Position numbers and translations under genes: made by a program. Shown one piece after another: positions 35,950-44,138 of a stretch of 64,000 nucleotides of DNA. The notes beneath the pieces are model-generated. The model worked only from the letters and a program-made list of their open reading frames with translations. It did not search any database and was not told the origin of the DNA. Location: positions 248,001 to 312,000 of the forward strand of contig NZ_KB898190.1 in NCBI RefSeq assembly GCF_000377505.1. Reading direction: 5' to 3'. The DNA comes from Paenibacillus massiliensis 2301065 = DSM 16942. Lineage in GTDB: Bacteria > Bacillota > Bacilli > Paenibacillales > Paenibacillaceae. Each line of letters starts with the position of its first letter. Within the stretch, counting starts at the first letter, position 1.

Positions 35950-36176
35950 TTCCTTTTAGCCATACCTGGCCTTATGAGATCGTTATGGGTGATATTTATG
36001 TAGAGCAATGCCCCTTCTGCAGCCAGGAGCATGTGCTCCTCCCACTTAAGCCTAAGCAACTGTCCGCCATTCATGACGGTCAGAAGAAGCTGCTGGTCTT
36101 CCCCTGCTGCCACAACCGGATTACCTTACTGGATTGTGATGATGATTATCTGCTGGCTGACATAGCACTTCGTTAG
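35946..36176 (+). CDS. Small Cys-rich protein coupled to yycC
   Basis: A 76-residue protein with a probable zinc site formed by CPFC (residues ~22-25) and CCHN (~54-57). Its ATG overlaps the yycC stop by four bases, good evidence that it is real. I cannot name the family. Function unknown; the pairing with YycC suggests they act together. Confidence 0.8.
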   Translation: MIPFSHTWPYEIVMGDIYVEQCPFCSQEHVLLPLKPKQLSAIHDGQKKLLVFPCCHNRITLLDCDDDYLLADIALR

Positions 36177-36259
36177 CAATCGACACAGGGTAGTAACTGT
36201 CGTAATAAGCTGCCTATGATTAGTACACGGAAGTAATTCATGTCCGATTAAGTCCATAA

Positions 36260-36313
36260 ATACATAAAGAGCTAGCCTGAGTACTCCCGTACTCAAGCTA
36301 GCTCTTTATGTAT
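36260..36313. terminator. Very long bidirectional terminator hairpin
   Basis: A 24-bp stem (17 bp perfect, one mismatch, 7 bp) with loop TCCC: 36260-36284 pairs with 36289-36313. It serves the DUF2225 gene on the minus strand and probably the yycC pair on the plus strand. Confidence 0.9.
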
Positions 36314-36320
36314 AACCTAT

Positions 36321-37022
36321 TTAGGCCTGCTCCATCTCGGTAGGCAGCTGTTCATTACTAGCCAGCATTTGCTCACGCAATACGCCCCACTGTTCACGAG
36401 ATGCTCGAATCATGGCCGCATCCACAATACTCTTGTCGTTAATGACTCGCGAGAACCAGCGAACGGCCTCACGGAAGTTACCTACTCGCCGATTCAATTC
36501 ACCAATCAGGTACAGCAGCTTGGCATTGTTAGCCCCGACACCCTCCAGCTCATAGACCCGGATGTAGGATTCAAGACAGAACCCCAGGAAGCGAGTCTCC
36601 TCCTCCTGCAATCCTTTATACCTGTAGAGCCATGCTATGTGATGAAGCAAGCTGGACACGACACGTTCCTTTTCCTTTACGGTCTGAGCACACAGGAGAC
36701 CCAGCTTGTACGTCTCAAGAGCAACCTCCCAGGTACGGGCTCCACCATAATCCCGCTTCGTCCAGCGGGTACCGATCTTGTCCATGAATGCCTTCTTCTG
36801 ATGATCACGAAGGTTCGTCTCTGAATTCTCCGTTGTGGCGAACCCACATTCCGGACAGATCCGGATGACATAGAAATCAGGATTCTCATTCTTGTAATAT
36901 CCGCAGAAATCAGAATCTGTACGGATCGCCTTCTTCAGGCTCGGACGTACGCGAGAGGTCTGGAACTCATGCTCGCAATTGGGACAGGTTACCTTGATCT
37001 TAAATAACGGTTCAATTTCCAA
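36321..37022 (-). CDS. DUF2225 family protein with zinc-ribbon
   Basis: A 233-residue soluble protein. It starts with a zinc-binding pattern, CPNC (13-16) and later RICPECGF (~56), followed by a helical TPR-like region (CLESYIRVYEL, NAKLLYLIGELNRRVGNFRE), as in DUF2225. Function is unknown. Its stop is immediately followed by the long terminator. It is transcribed in the same direction as the globin gene but that gene lies upstream by about 35 bases, so they may form one operon. Confidence 0.85.
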   Translation of the reverse strand: MEIEPLFKIKVTCPNCEHEFQTSRVRPSLKKAIRTDSDFCGYYKNENPDFYVIRICPECGFATTENSETNLRDHQKKAFMDKIGTRWTKRDYGGARTWEVALETYKLGLLCAQTVKEKERVVSSLLHHIAWLYRYKGLQEEETRFLGFCLESYIRVYELEGVGANNAKLLYLIGELNRRVGNFREAVRWFSRVINDKSIVDAAMIRASREQWGVLREQMLASNEQLPTEMEQA

Positions 37023-37058
37023 AATAGCTCCAACCCTTTCTGGGAAAGCATCACAGGG

Positions 37059-37448
37059 CTAAGGGGTGTTCACGAAGTGATAGGCTGGTCCGGATAGCCG
37101 CTTGATGATAAAGGAGTGAAGCTCACCTTCAACCCCAACCTCTGTAAGCGCCTCTGCCATACAGGACAGCCATGCCTCTGCTCGCTCTTCCGTCACAGCA
37201 AACGGCAAATGACGTGCTCGCATCATCGGATGCCCGACGGCTTCCGAATACAGCGATGGCCCTCCGAAAAACTGGCTCAAAAACATATACTGCTTCTCAA
37301 GGACTGGTGTAATATCTTCCGGAAACAAAGGAGCCAGTAAGGGATTCTTCTGGACTTTGGGATAAAAAGCCTCCACTAACGAACGCACTCCATGCGCTCC
37401 TCCAAGATTGTCGTAAATTGATAAGTTAGGATTCACATGCCCGCCCAC
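37059..37448 (-). CDS. Group II truncated hemoglobin (YjbI/GlbO-like)
   Basis: A 129-residue truncated globin of the 2-on-2 fold. Family features: YDNLGGAHGVRSLVEAFYPKV at the N-terminus, QFFGGPSLYSEAVGHPMMRARHLPF with the proximal His (HLPF), and AWLSCM with the Trp G8 typical of group II. These bind heme and O2 or NO. It starts with a GTG at 37448, or at a GTG four codons later. It stands just upstream of the DUF2225 gene. Confidence 0.9.
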   Translation of the reverse strand: MGGHVNPNLSIYDNLGGAHGVRSLVEAFYPKVQKNPLLAPLFPEDITPVLEKQYMFLSQFFGGPSLYSEAVGHPMMRARHLPFAVTEERAEAWLSCMAEALTEVGVEGELHSFIIKRLSGPAYHFVNTP

Positions 37449-37496
37449 TTTCTATAATTCAGAAATGATAGACCTAATCATTATACCATTAATAAT

Positions 37497-37519
37497 AAAA
37501 AAAGGCGCTGTGAGCGCCG
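37497..37519 (-). terminator. Intrinsic terminator between the 31-aa gene and the globin gene
   Basis: GGCGC/GCGCC stem (37504-37508 with 37514-37518) followed on the minus strand by seven T residues. It supports a separate small transcription unit upstream. Confidence 0.8.
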
Positions 37520-37597
37520 TTACACTTCATTAAATTTCCTGCAACGATTGTACAAACTTTATTCAGCTCACTAACACATGTTATTCAAGGAGACATG

Positions 37598-37693
37598 CTA
37601 GTAGCTTCGCCAGTCCTCTTCACCGGGATGGACGAGAGAAGCACGGATGACATACACGAAGACACAGACCAGAATACCAGCAACGACACTCAT
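37598..37693 (-). CDS. Very small membrane protein (31 aa)
   Basis: An ATG at 37693 with GGAG eight bases upstream opens a 31-codon frame: a single hydrophobic helix (SVVAGILVCVFVYVI) and a polar tail RASLVHPGEEDWRSY. A terminator on the same strand follows about 80 bases downstream. The pieces suggest a real micro-protein. No family is known to me. Confidence 0.5.
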   Translation of the reverse strand: MSVVAGILVCVFVYVIRASLVHPGEEDWRSY

Positions 37694-37875
37694 GATTATC
37701 ACTCCATCCTTAAGAGTTTTATCGTTGGTCTCATTATTTTAACATACCCGTTACAAATGTACACCCTTGTATGAAAAGGTTTTCTCGTTTTTTTTGGTAC
37801 TCTTTGTCCACTTATCATCATAAGGATAACCAAGCTTGTAATACATTCCGGCAATACGTTCATGAGGAGGCAATC

Positions 37876-39168
37876 ATGTCATTCCTGAGAACATGGGGCT
37901 TTATTCCCCTCTCCTTATCCCTGCTTGCGGTGATGTTGATATTAACCGCTCATCCCGGGCCTGCGCTGGAAGCAGGAATACGCGGCCTGTCCATCTGGTG
38001 GGATGTACTTTTCCCCTCCTTATTTCCGTTCTTCGTCCTGTCTGAGCTCATGCTGGGCCTAGGCATCGTTCACTTCGCTGGATCATTGCTTGATCCCGTT
38101 ATGAGACCTCTATTTCGCATCCCGGGAAGCGGGGGCTTCGTCGCAGCGATTAGCTGCGCTTCTGGCTATCCTGTAGGAGCCAAATTAACAGCTCAGCTGT
38201 GGGAGCAGGGCAAAGTTTCGCGTGAGGAAGGTGAACGACTCGTTGCTTTTACGACCTCATCAGACCCGATCTTTCTCATCGGAGCTGTGTGTGTCGGCTT
38301 CTTCCATGATCCTTCTCTGGCTCTCATTCTCATGCTTGGTCACTATGGCGGAGCATTGTGCATAGCTCTACTCATGCGTTATCACGGAGCATCTCATACC
38401 GTCTCGCATCCCTCGCAGCCAGCATCGACTGCAGCTCACAAGACAAGCCTGCTGAAGCAGGCGCTGCTTGCCATGCAGCAAGCACGAATAGAGGATGGAC
38501 GTTCAGTTGGTACCATACTGCGGCAGGCAATCATCTCTTCCCTCAAGCTTATTATGGTCGTAGGAGGGCTCGTTGTATTCTTCTCTGTTTTTTTGCAGAG
38601 TCTGATGCTCTCGGGTCTGATGACGCAATTGAATAGCTTCGTGGCAACAATGCTCAGAACAGCGGGCTTCCCGGTATTGTTGACCGATGCAATCACCGGA
38701 GGAATCTTCGAAGTCACCCTTGGTGCCCGTGCGGCTGGCCAGACGGAGGGAACTCCGCTTGTATTCAAGGCCGCGGCTGCAGCATTCGTGCTATCTTGGG
38801 GAGGATTATCTGTTCATGCCCAGATTGCAAGTATATTGAATCATACGAATATTCGGTATTGGCCCTTTCTCATTGCACGTTGTGTACATGCCATTATTGC
38901 CAGCTTACTTATACTGCTACTATGGAATGTCGTACAACCACTTCAGGCACTTACGCCCGTATGGCTCTCTCTGAAGGATTCTACACAAGTAGTGCCCACG
39001 GTACTCTATAAGCTAAGTATGCTGCACACCACCGATTGGTACATCACCATTAGTGCATTCTCTATATTACAGTTCCTGTTATTCCTATCCTTGCTCACGG
39101 TTATCCTGTTGCTGGCTCTGGTGGTTGCCTTCATACGCAGCTTCCTACGTCAAAGACCATCGCTTTGA
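37876..39168 (+). CDS. ylbJ: Sporulation integral membrane protein YlbJ
   Basis: A 430-residue polytopic protein with gate/nucleoside-recognition domains (SLFPFFVLSELMLGLGI; AISCASGYPVGAKLTAQL; TSSDPIFLIGAV), as in YlbJ, which in B. subtilis is made in the mother cell and needed for spore heat resistance. About ten membrane segments. The ATG at 37876 has GAGGAGG seven bases upstream; an upstream extension to 37771 has no such site. It appears to be transcribed alone. Confidence 0.88.
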   Translation: MSFLRTWGFIPLSLSLLAVMLILTAHPGPALEAGIRGLSIWWDVLFPSLFPFFVLSELMLGLGIVHFAGSLLDPVMRPLFRIPGSGGFVAAISCASGYPVGAKLTAQLWEQGKVSREEGERLVAFTTSSDPIFLIGAVCVGFFHDPSLALILMLGHYGGALCIALLMRYHGASHTVSHPSQPASTAAHKTSLLKQALLAMQQARIEDGRSVGTILRQAIISSLKLIMVVGGLVVFFSVFLQSLMLSGLMTQLNSFVATMLRTAGFPVLLTDAITGGIFEVTLGARAAGQTEGTPLVFKAAAAAFVLSWGGLSVHAQIASILNHTNIRYWPFLIARCVHAIIASLLILLLWNVVQPLQALTPVWLSLKDSTQVVPTVLYKLSMLHTTDWYITISAFSILQFLLFLSLLTVILLLALVVAFIRSFLRQRPSL

Positions 39169-39297
39169 TAAAGGCTGCATTCTACCCCTGACGAATTTAC
39201 TTCTAGATATGTACAGAAGTCTGATCTCACCAGGACCGTCCTCACCCTGACACCTTTGTCCATTTTTCGTGTTGATTCCTGCGGATTCGTTGTGTTC

Positions 39298-39326
39298 TTG
39301 CTGATAATTGATTATGATCGTAGTAT
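39298..39326 (+). promoter_or_regulatory. Probable sigma-A promoter of the NAD kinase gene
   Basis: TTGCTG (39298-39303), 17-base spacer, TAGTAT (39321-39326), about 27 bases before the start codon. Confidence 0.55.
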
Positions 39327-39352
39327 ACCCAATGACAAAGGAGCTTTTCATC

Positions 39353-40156
39353 TTGAGATACTATGTTCTGGATCGCGGGGATCGCCATTCCATTGATCTG
39401 AGTCAGCAGTTTCACCTTCTTGCCAAAGCCAAGGGCTTCAAGCTTGATGCCGAATCCCCTGAGATCGTCGTATCCATTGGCGGTGACGGGACGATGCTGC
39501 ACGCTTTTCATACCTTTATCGACCGTATTCCTGATATAGCCTTCGTTGGTGTGCATACTGGGCATTTGGGCTTTTACGCTGACTGGCGTGCGGACGAGTT
39601 GGAACAGCTCGTAGAATTGATGAGTCAGGCTCAGAATGAGGAAGCCATGCGACCACGCATTGTGAAATACCCCCTCATTGAGCTGCAAATTCACAAGAAA
39701 TCTGGAAGTGCCTCCTATATCGCGCTTAATGAATTTACCTTGAAGGGTGTAGACGGGACCGTGGTTGCCCAAGTAGACATTAATGATCTCACTTTTGAAA
39801 TGTTCCGCGGTGACGGTATTTGTGTATCCACGCCCTCGGGAAGTACCGCATACAACAAAGCACTGGGCGGAGCTATGATCCATCCGACGATTGAAGCGCT
39901 TCAATTAAGTGAGATTGCTTCAATTAATAACCGGGTATATCGTACTCTGGGCTCACCTCTGATTCTTCCCAAGCATCATCATTGTGATATTTTTTCACGT
40001 AAGGAGCAGCGCCTGCTGCTTACTGTTGATCATATTAATATTCCGCTTGATGACCTGATCTCCGTTCGCTGTCAGGTGGCTCATCAAAAAATCAGCTTTG
40101 CCAGATACCGCCCCTTCCCATTCTGGAGCCGGGTACGCAATGCCTTCTTGAATTAA
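39353..40156 (+). CDS. nadK: NAD kinase
   Basis: A 267-residue NAD(+) kinase making NADP. The signature GGDGTML lies at residues 43-49 and a second motif, PSGSTAYNKALGGA, in the middle; both are invariant in the family. The TTG at 39353 is chosen because AAAGGAG is nine bases upstream and family members start at this point. It ends 62 bases before the convergent yutD gene. Confidence 0.93.
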   Translation: MRYYVLDRGDRHSIDLSQQFHLLAKAKGFKLDAESPEIVVSIGGDGTMLHAFHTFIDRIPDIAFVGVHTGHLGFYADWRADELEQLVELMSQAQNEEAMRPRIVKYPLIELQIHKKSGSASYIALNEFTLKGVDGTVVAQVDINDLTFEMFRGDGICVSTPSGSTAYNKALGGAMIHPTIEALQLSEIASINNRVYRTLGSPLILPKHHHCDIFSRKEQRLLLTVDHINIPLDDLISVRCQVAHQKISFARYRPFPFWSRVRNAFLN

Positions 40157-40197
40157 ACTGAATCTATGTAAAAAAGCTTCATACACTAGGTGCCATT

Positions 40198-40233
40198 AAA
40201 AAAAGCAGTTCCTGAATATCAGGAGCTGCTTTT
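40198..40233. terminator. Bidirectional terminator between nadK and yutD
   Basis: AAAAGCAGTTCCTGA pairs with TCAGGAGCTGCTTTT (40201-40215 with 40219-40233); T runs on both sides. Its right arm overlaps the 3' end of yutD. Confidence 0.9.
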
Positions 40234-41166
40234 GGCTTCATTTCCACTTGCTACAGGAGTCTGCTCCTGATCTCTACGTTCCTTATGCTGAGGGCGTTCT
40301 TTATTGCTCTGGGCACGTTCCTTCTGTCCTGAACGTACGTCTCCTCTTCCCTGCTTGGCCTCCGCCTTGGGTGAACGCTGCTCCGACCTGTCTCGCTCTG
40401 AACGATTGCGACGGCCGTCACGCCCCTCACGGTTACGACGTGGTTCCTTTGACTCTCTGGAATCACGACCGTCTCGTACCTCACGAGACTCGCGCGCCTC
40501 CCTTGGCTCACGAGAATCCTTGGATTCGCGAGGCTCTTTAGGCTCACGCATCTCTTTGCGATCGCGCGACTCTCTAGGCTCACGGGCTTCACGCGACTCT
40601 CTGCGTTCCTTTGCTTCAGAGCGAGCTTCCCGTGAATCATTGCGCGATTCACTTCGTGCTTCCTTCCGCGACTCTGCGCGAGACTCATTTCGGAATTCGT
40701 TACGTGATTCGTTACTGCTACGCGATTCACTACGCGAATCCTGACTCTCGTTGCGCTGCTCTCTTACAGTCCGATCTTCCTTGGGAGAGCCATCTTCCTT
40801 GGGAGAGCCATCTTCCTTGGGAGAGCCATCTTCCTTGCCCAGCTCGACAGCTGTGTCCTCTGGCTCCATAGGAATATCAATCTGCCCCTGAGGTTGATGG
40901 ATACGACGTAACACAAAATAAGCACAGCCGAAGTTACAATATTCGTTAATATAATCTGTGACCACCGCAATTGTACTATCCCTATGTGCTTTGGGATGAC
41001 CATCACGGAACAATCCCTTCAGGCGAAGCTGATTATAGCCCCAATCACCGATAATATAATCATAGCGGTCCAGAACCTCGCTGTATCTCTCCCGGAACAT
41101 TTCCAGGTTCCAGCCGTTTCTATAGTCTTTCACAACTTCGTATACTTTTCCGCCCACTTGAAACAA
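40219..41166 (-). CDS. yutD: YutD family protein with a long charged repetitive tail
   Basis: The first ~100 residues are YutD (DUF1027): VVKDYRNGWNLEMFRERYSE, YDYIIGDWGYNQLRLKGLF, NEYCNFGCAYFVLRR. B. subtilis YutD stops near residue 100; this protein is 315 long. The extra ~210 residues are low-complexity: first three GSPKED repeats from an 18-bp tandem repeat, then Arg/Glu/Ser-rich runs (SRESREAREPRESRD, KEPRESKDSREP). The tail is probably disordered. It lies 24 bases after lipA and is co-transcribed with it, as in B. subtilis (yutB-yutC-yutD), but yutC is missing. The start is a TTG. Confidence 0.85.
   Translation of the reverse strand: MFQVGGKVYEVVKDYRNGWNLEMFRERYSEVLDRYDYIIGDWGYNQLRLKGLFRDGHPKAHRDSTIAVVTDYINEYCNFGCAYFVLRRIHQPQGQIDIPMEPEDTAVELGKEDGSPKEDGSPKEDGSPKEDRTVREQRNESQDSRSESRSSNESRNEFRNESRAESRKEARSESRNDSREARSEAKERRESREAREPRESRDRKEMREPKEPRESKDSREPREARESREVRDGRDSRESKEPRRNREGRDGRRNRSERDRSEQRSPKAEAKQGRGDVRSGQKERAQSNKERPQHKERRDQEQTPVASGNEAKSSS
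40774..40837 (-). repeat. 18-bp tandem repeat within yutD
   Basis: ATCTTCCTTGGGAGAGCC occurs three times perfectly (40774-40827) plus a partial fourth copy, encoding KEDGSP repeats. Confidence 0.95.
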
Positions 41167-41190
41167 AGCTTCTTCCCGCCCTTCCTAGGG

Positions 41191-42096
41191 TTAAGCTTTC
41201 ATGGCCTTGTGCTGCTGATGCTGCGTGGCGGATTGAACCTGCTCATGCGCATGATAGGAGCTACGGACCATCGGGCCAGACTCGACATGGCTGAAGCCCC
41301 GCTTTAAGCCCTCTTCTTTTAATTTAAGAAAATCCTCTGGAGGATAGTATTTCTTGACGTACAAATGCTTATCAGATGGCTGCAGATATTGGCCGATCGT
41401 CATGATGTTGCAATCCACCTCACGCAAATCATCCATGGTCTGCAGAAGCTCATCCCATTCTTCGCCTACACCAAGCATTATACTCGACTTCGTCGGAATG
41501 GTAGGCTGCATTGCTTTGGCCCTTCTTAGCAGCTCCAGCGAGCGCCGATATTTGGCCTTCGCTCTCACCGTATCTGACATTCGTTCTACGGTCTCAATAT
41601 TGTGATTCAAGATGTCTGGCTTCGCATCCATTACGATACGCAGCGATTCCTCATCTCCCATAAAGTCTGGGATCAGCACCTCGACTGTGCACAGTGGCAA
41701 TTTGCGGCGAATCGCATGGATGGTCTCGGCAAAAATCGTAGCGCCACCATCCTTCAGATCGTCACGGGCTACACTCGTTACTACACAATGCTTCAGATTC
41801 ATCTGCGCTGCCGATTCTGCTACACGCTCAGGCTCTTGTAGATCCAGCTCCGTAGGCATGCCAGTATTAACCGCACAGAAACGGCAAGCTCGTGTACAAA
41901 TGTCCCCCAAAATCATGAAGGTAGCTGTACGGTTCGCCCAACATTCATAGATATTCGGGCAACGTGCTTCCTCACATACGGTATGAAGTGTTTTGGAGCG
42001 CATCATGTTTTTGATTTCCTGGTAGTTCTCACCTGTTGTCAGCTTAATGCGTATCCAGTCAGGCTTAGGTTCTTTCACTTTTTTAGACAATGTCAT
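41191..42096 (-). CDS. lipA: Lipoyl synthase
   Basis: A 301-residue radical-SAM enzyme that inserts two sulfurs into octanoyl groups to make lipoyl cofactor. The auxiliary cluster motif is Cys41, Cys46, Cys52 ([13 protein letters not shown]) and the SAM cluster CxxxCxxC is Cys67, Cys71, Cys74 (CTRACRFC); RSSYHA near the C-terminus supplies the ligating Arg-Ser. An AAGGTTC site precedes the ATG. It heads the operon with yutD and is divergent from the lytH-like gene, the same arrangement as in B. subtilis. Confidence 0.97.
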   Translation of the reverse strand: MTLSKKVKEPKPDWIRIKLTTGENYQEIKNMMRSKTLHTVCEEARCPNIYECWANRTATFMILGDICTRACRFCAVNTGMPTELDLQEPERVAESAAQMNLKHCVVTSVARDDLKDGGATIFAETIHAIRRKLPLCTVEVLIPDFMGDEESLRIVMDAKPDILNHNIETVERMSDTVRAKAKYRRSLELLRRAKAMQPTIPTKSSIMLGVGEEWDELLQTMDDLREVDCNIMTIGQYLQPSDKHLYVKKYYPPEDFLKLKEEGLKRGFSHVESGPMVRSSYHAHEQVQSATQHQQHKAMKA

Positions 42097-42300
42097 GAAC
42101 CTTCTTTCTAGTCAGGTTATATCATGCCACATATTATAACATGAAAGCGGTGGGAATACCTCCATTCTTTGTTTTCTGCAGGCGGGATAAAATGACAGGC
42201 TATTGTTCATGATAATCACAACTTTTTATTCCGTGGTGAGAGGTAACAAATCCATCTGCCATTGAAGCGGAATATATAATTTTCGGAAGGGGGTTACACC

Positions 42301-43356
42301 TTGCTGCTTCGCATAAGGCTGCGCTGTACCGCCCGGTGGTGCCTGCTGCTTCTGGCCATGGCTATAGTTCAGCACGCCTGCAGTTCTCACGTCGCGGCTG
42401 CTCCCGCAGAGCAAGCGAAAGGTCTGCAGCAGCAGACCGAAGAAGACATTTTTCGCTCTAGGGCCATGCTATATCAGCAGATCAGCAAAAAAACAGGCGT
42501 GCCCTGGTACCGCCTTGCTGCTATAGATCAGTATGAGCGAACGTTAACTAGGGTGCATCCGAAGGATCGACAGCATGCTGAACGAGTAAGTGGTATATTC
42601 GTCAGCTCTCATGTCTGGTCTGGTCAGTTCAATCCGGATCAGGAGGATCAGAATCCAGCATCTATCGCTTTTTTTGAGGGCTTTGGTCGGGACGGATCAG
42701 GAGACGGACAAGCTAACCCGGATGATGATATGGATCTACTGTTCAGTGTAGCAGCCTATTTGACGAATTACGGCCAAGCCGAGGATAAATTTCATATTGC
42801 TCTGTGGGAGTATTACCACAATTCCCGTTCAGTTCAGCGCATTCGGCAATTCACCAGGCTGTATCAGACCTACGGCACTCTTAAGCTTAATCAGCATGCG
42901 TTCCCGTTGCCGCTAAGTAGCGACTATTCTTATCGAAGCACCTGGGGAAGTGGACGAAGCTGGGGAGGCAATCGAATCCATGAGGGGACAGACCTTTTTG
43001 CCCGATACGGCGTCCCTGTTCGAAGCACCTGTCATGGTGTCGTAGAGGTGAAGGGCTGGAATCCATTTGGTGGGTGGCGCATAGGCATTCGCGATATCGA
43101 TAATCGGTACCACTACTACGCACATCTATCCGGCTTTGACAAGAAGCTATCCTCAGGGGATCTTGTTACCCCGGGGCAGACCATCGGTTGGGTAGGTAGC
43201 TCAGGCTACGGCAAGCCAGGAACGCAAGGCAAATTCCCGCCGCATCTGCATTATGGAATATACCGTGATAGCGGATTGAGTGAATGGTCCTTCGATCCCT
43301 ACCCGCTGCTCAAGCACTGGGAGCAAATGGAGCGCAAGCAGCTCAAAAAGCGGTAG
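42301..43356 (+). CDS. lytH: LytH-like M23 peptidase (L-Ala-D-Glu endopeptidase)
   Basis: A 351-residue secreted zinc peptidase. The N-terminus has a hydrophobic signal or anchor (CLLLLAMAIVQHA), a linker, and a C-terminal M23 domain with HEGTD (~228) and HLHYG (~314) zinc and catalytic motifs. LytH (YunA) trims peptide side chains in spore cortex peptidoglycan and in B. subtilis lies next to lipA, as here. The start is a TTG with AAGGGGG upstream. A GC-rich 19-bp hairpin follows the gene. Confidence 0.87.
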   Translation: MLLRIRLRCTARWCLLLLAMAIVQHACSSHVAAAPAEQAKGLQQQTEEDIFRSRAMLYQQISKKTGVPWYRLAAIDQYERTLTRVHPKDRQHAERVSGIFVSSHVWSGQFNPDQEDQNPASIAFFEGFGRDGSGDGQANPDDDMDLLFSVAAYLTNYGQAEDKFHIALWEYYHNSRSVQRIRQFTRLYQTYGTLKLNQHAFPLPLSSDYSYRSTWGSGRSWGGNRIHEGTDLFARYGVPVRSTCHGVVEVKGWNPFGGWRIGIRDIDNRYHYYAHLSGFDKKLSSGDLVTPGQTIGWVGSSGYGKPGTQGKFPPHLHYGIYRDSGLSEWSFDPYPLLKHWEQMERKQLKKR

Positions 43357-43463
43357 TCTACCATCATCTTCTCTTAAGAGACAGAATATTTCATACCGTC
43401 TTTACATGAAGATTCGTCCAGTGAACGATCTTAGAAAATACTACAGACAAGTATGTCCGTCCG

Positions 43464-43505
43464 CACAAGCAGCGAGGTTCCACCTGTGGAATCTCGCTGC
43501 TTGTG
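43464..43505. other. 19-bp hairpin downstream of lytH
   Basis: CACAAGCAGCGAGG... pairs continuously with its complement (43464-43482 with 43487-43505, one GU pair), loop CCTG. There is no clean T run, so it may be a weak terminator or mRNA 3' end stabiliser; it lies between convergent genes. Confidence 0.65.
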
Positions 43506-43550
43506 TTGATTCGTGGCGGCAGCAGGTTAGTCCTTATTGAGGGATCTAGC

Positions 43551-43796
43551 TTACCGCAGCACTTTGACATATTCACGAGGCAAAAAAATAACCCCGCTCT
43601 CCCCTGAAGTATCACCATTCAAGGAAGATATACTGATCCTCTTGGCATGCAAGTTTGCTCTTTGACCCGTTTGACCATACGCCTGAGCTTGGCTCATCTC
43701 ATGACGAGCATAAGAGTCCAGCCCCATGCCGATGACCAGCAATAGAACAAACATACTGAGACATAGTGTACATTTGTAATGATATTCGCTCATCAT
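43551..43796 (-). CDS. Small membrane protein (81 aa)
   Basis: A single N-terminal hydrophobic helix (CTLCLSMFVLLLVIGMGL) followed by a polar, Gln/Arg-rich extracellular part (MSQAQAYGQTGQRANLHAKR) and a short beta-type end. No family recognised. The ribosome site GGGAGG favours the second ATG (43793) as start. It is divergent from the mrp operon and convergent with lytH. Confidence 0.65.
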   Translation of the reverse strand: MMSEYHYKCTLCLSMFVLLLVIGMGLDSYARHEMSQAQAYGQTGQRANLHAKRISISSLNGDTSGESGVIFLPREYVKVLR

Positions 43797-43859
43797 TCCC
43801 TCCCTTCACTAGAGAGTCATTCCCCATGCTCTGCAATTTCATGCCGCTGGCAATATCTT

Positions 43860-43888
43860 TTGACAACGATCTGATATCAGGTTATATT
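43860..43888 (+). promoter_or_regulatory. Sigma-A promoter of the mrp operon
   Basis: TTGACA (43860-43865), 17-base spacer, TATATT (43883-43888). Transcription would start near 43895, leaving a ~240-base leader before mrpA. Confidence 0.8.
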
Positions 43889-43981
43889 AAGTAGGATGTC
43901 CACCACATGATGTCAATGAGGAACTTAATTGCATAATAGTGTGTCTGTTCGCAGCCATCATTGCGGGAGACATTTTTCTGG

Positions 43982-44009
43982 AGGAGCCTGTCACATACGG
44001 GCTCTTTTT
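43982..44009 (+). terminator. Intrinsic terminator inside the mrp leader (attenuator candidate)
   Basis: AGGAGCC/GGCTCTT stem (43982-43988 with 44000-44006) followed by TTTTT, between the promoter and mrpA. It should stop transcription unless an alternative fold forms; the ~85-base upstream part may be a sensing element. Confidence 0.7.
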
Positions 44010-44138
44010 GCGTTTTTTAGGACATACTTCTTATATTTCCACCATCAGATTAGGACGATTCCATGTGCGAATTGCCTTTATCTTGATGTATTACAGGTCT
44101 CACATCTTCGGTCTATTGACGATTAAGGAGGAGAACAC

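Noticed and set aside
39242..39904. 220-codon minus-strand frame opposite nadK
   Set aside because: Antisense to a clear NAD kinase with GGDGT and the NAD-binding motif; no start signal.
40304..40744. Ser/Arg-rich plus-strand frame opposite yutD
   Set aside because: It is the complement of the low-complexity YutD tail; no ribosome site.
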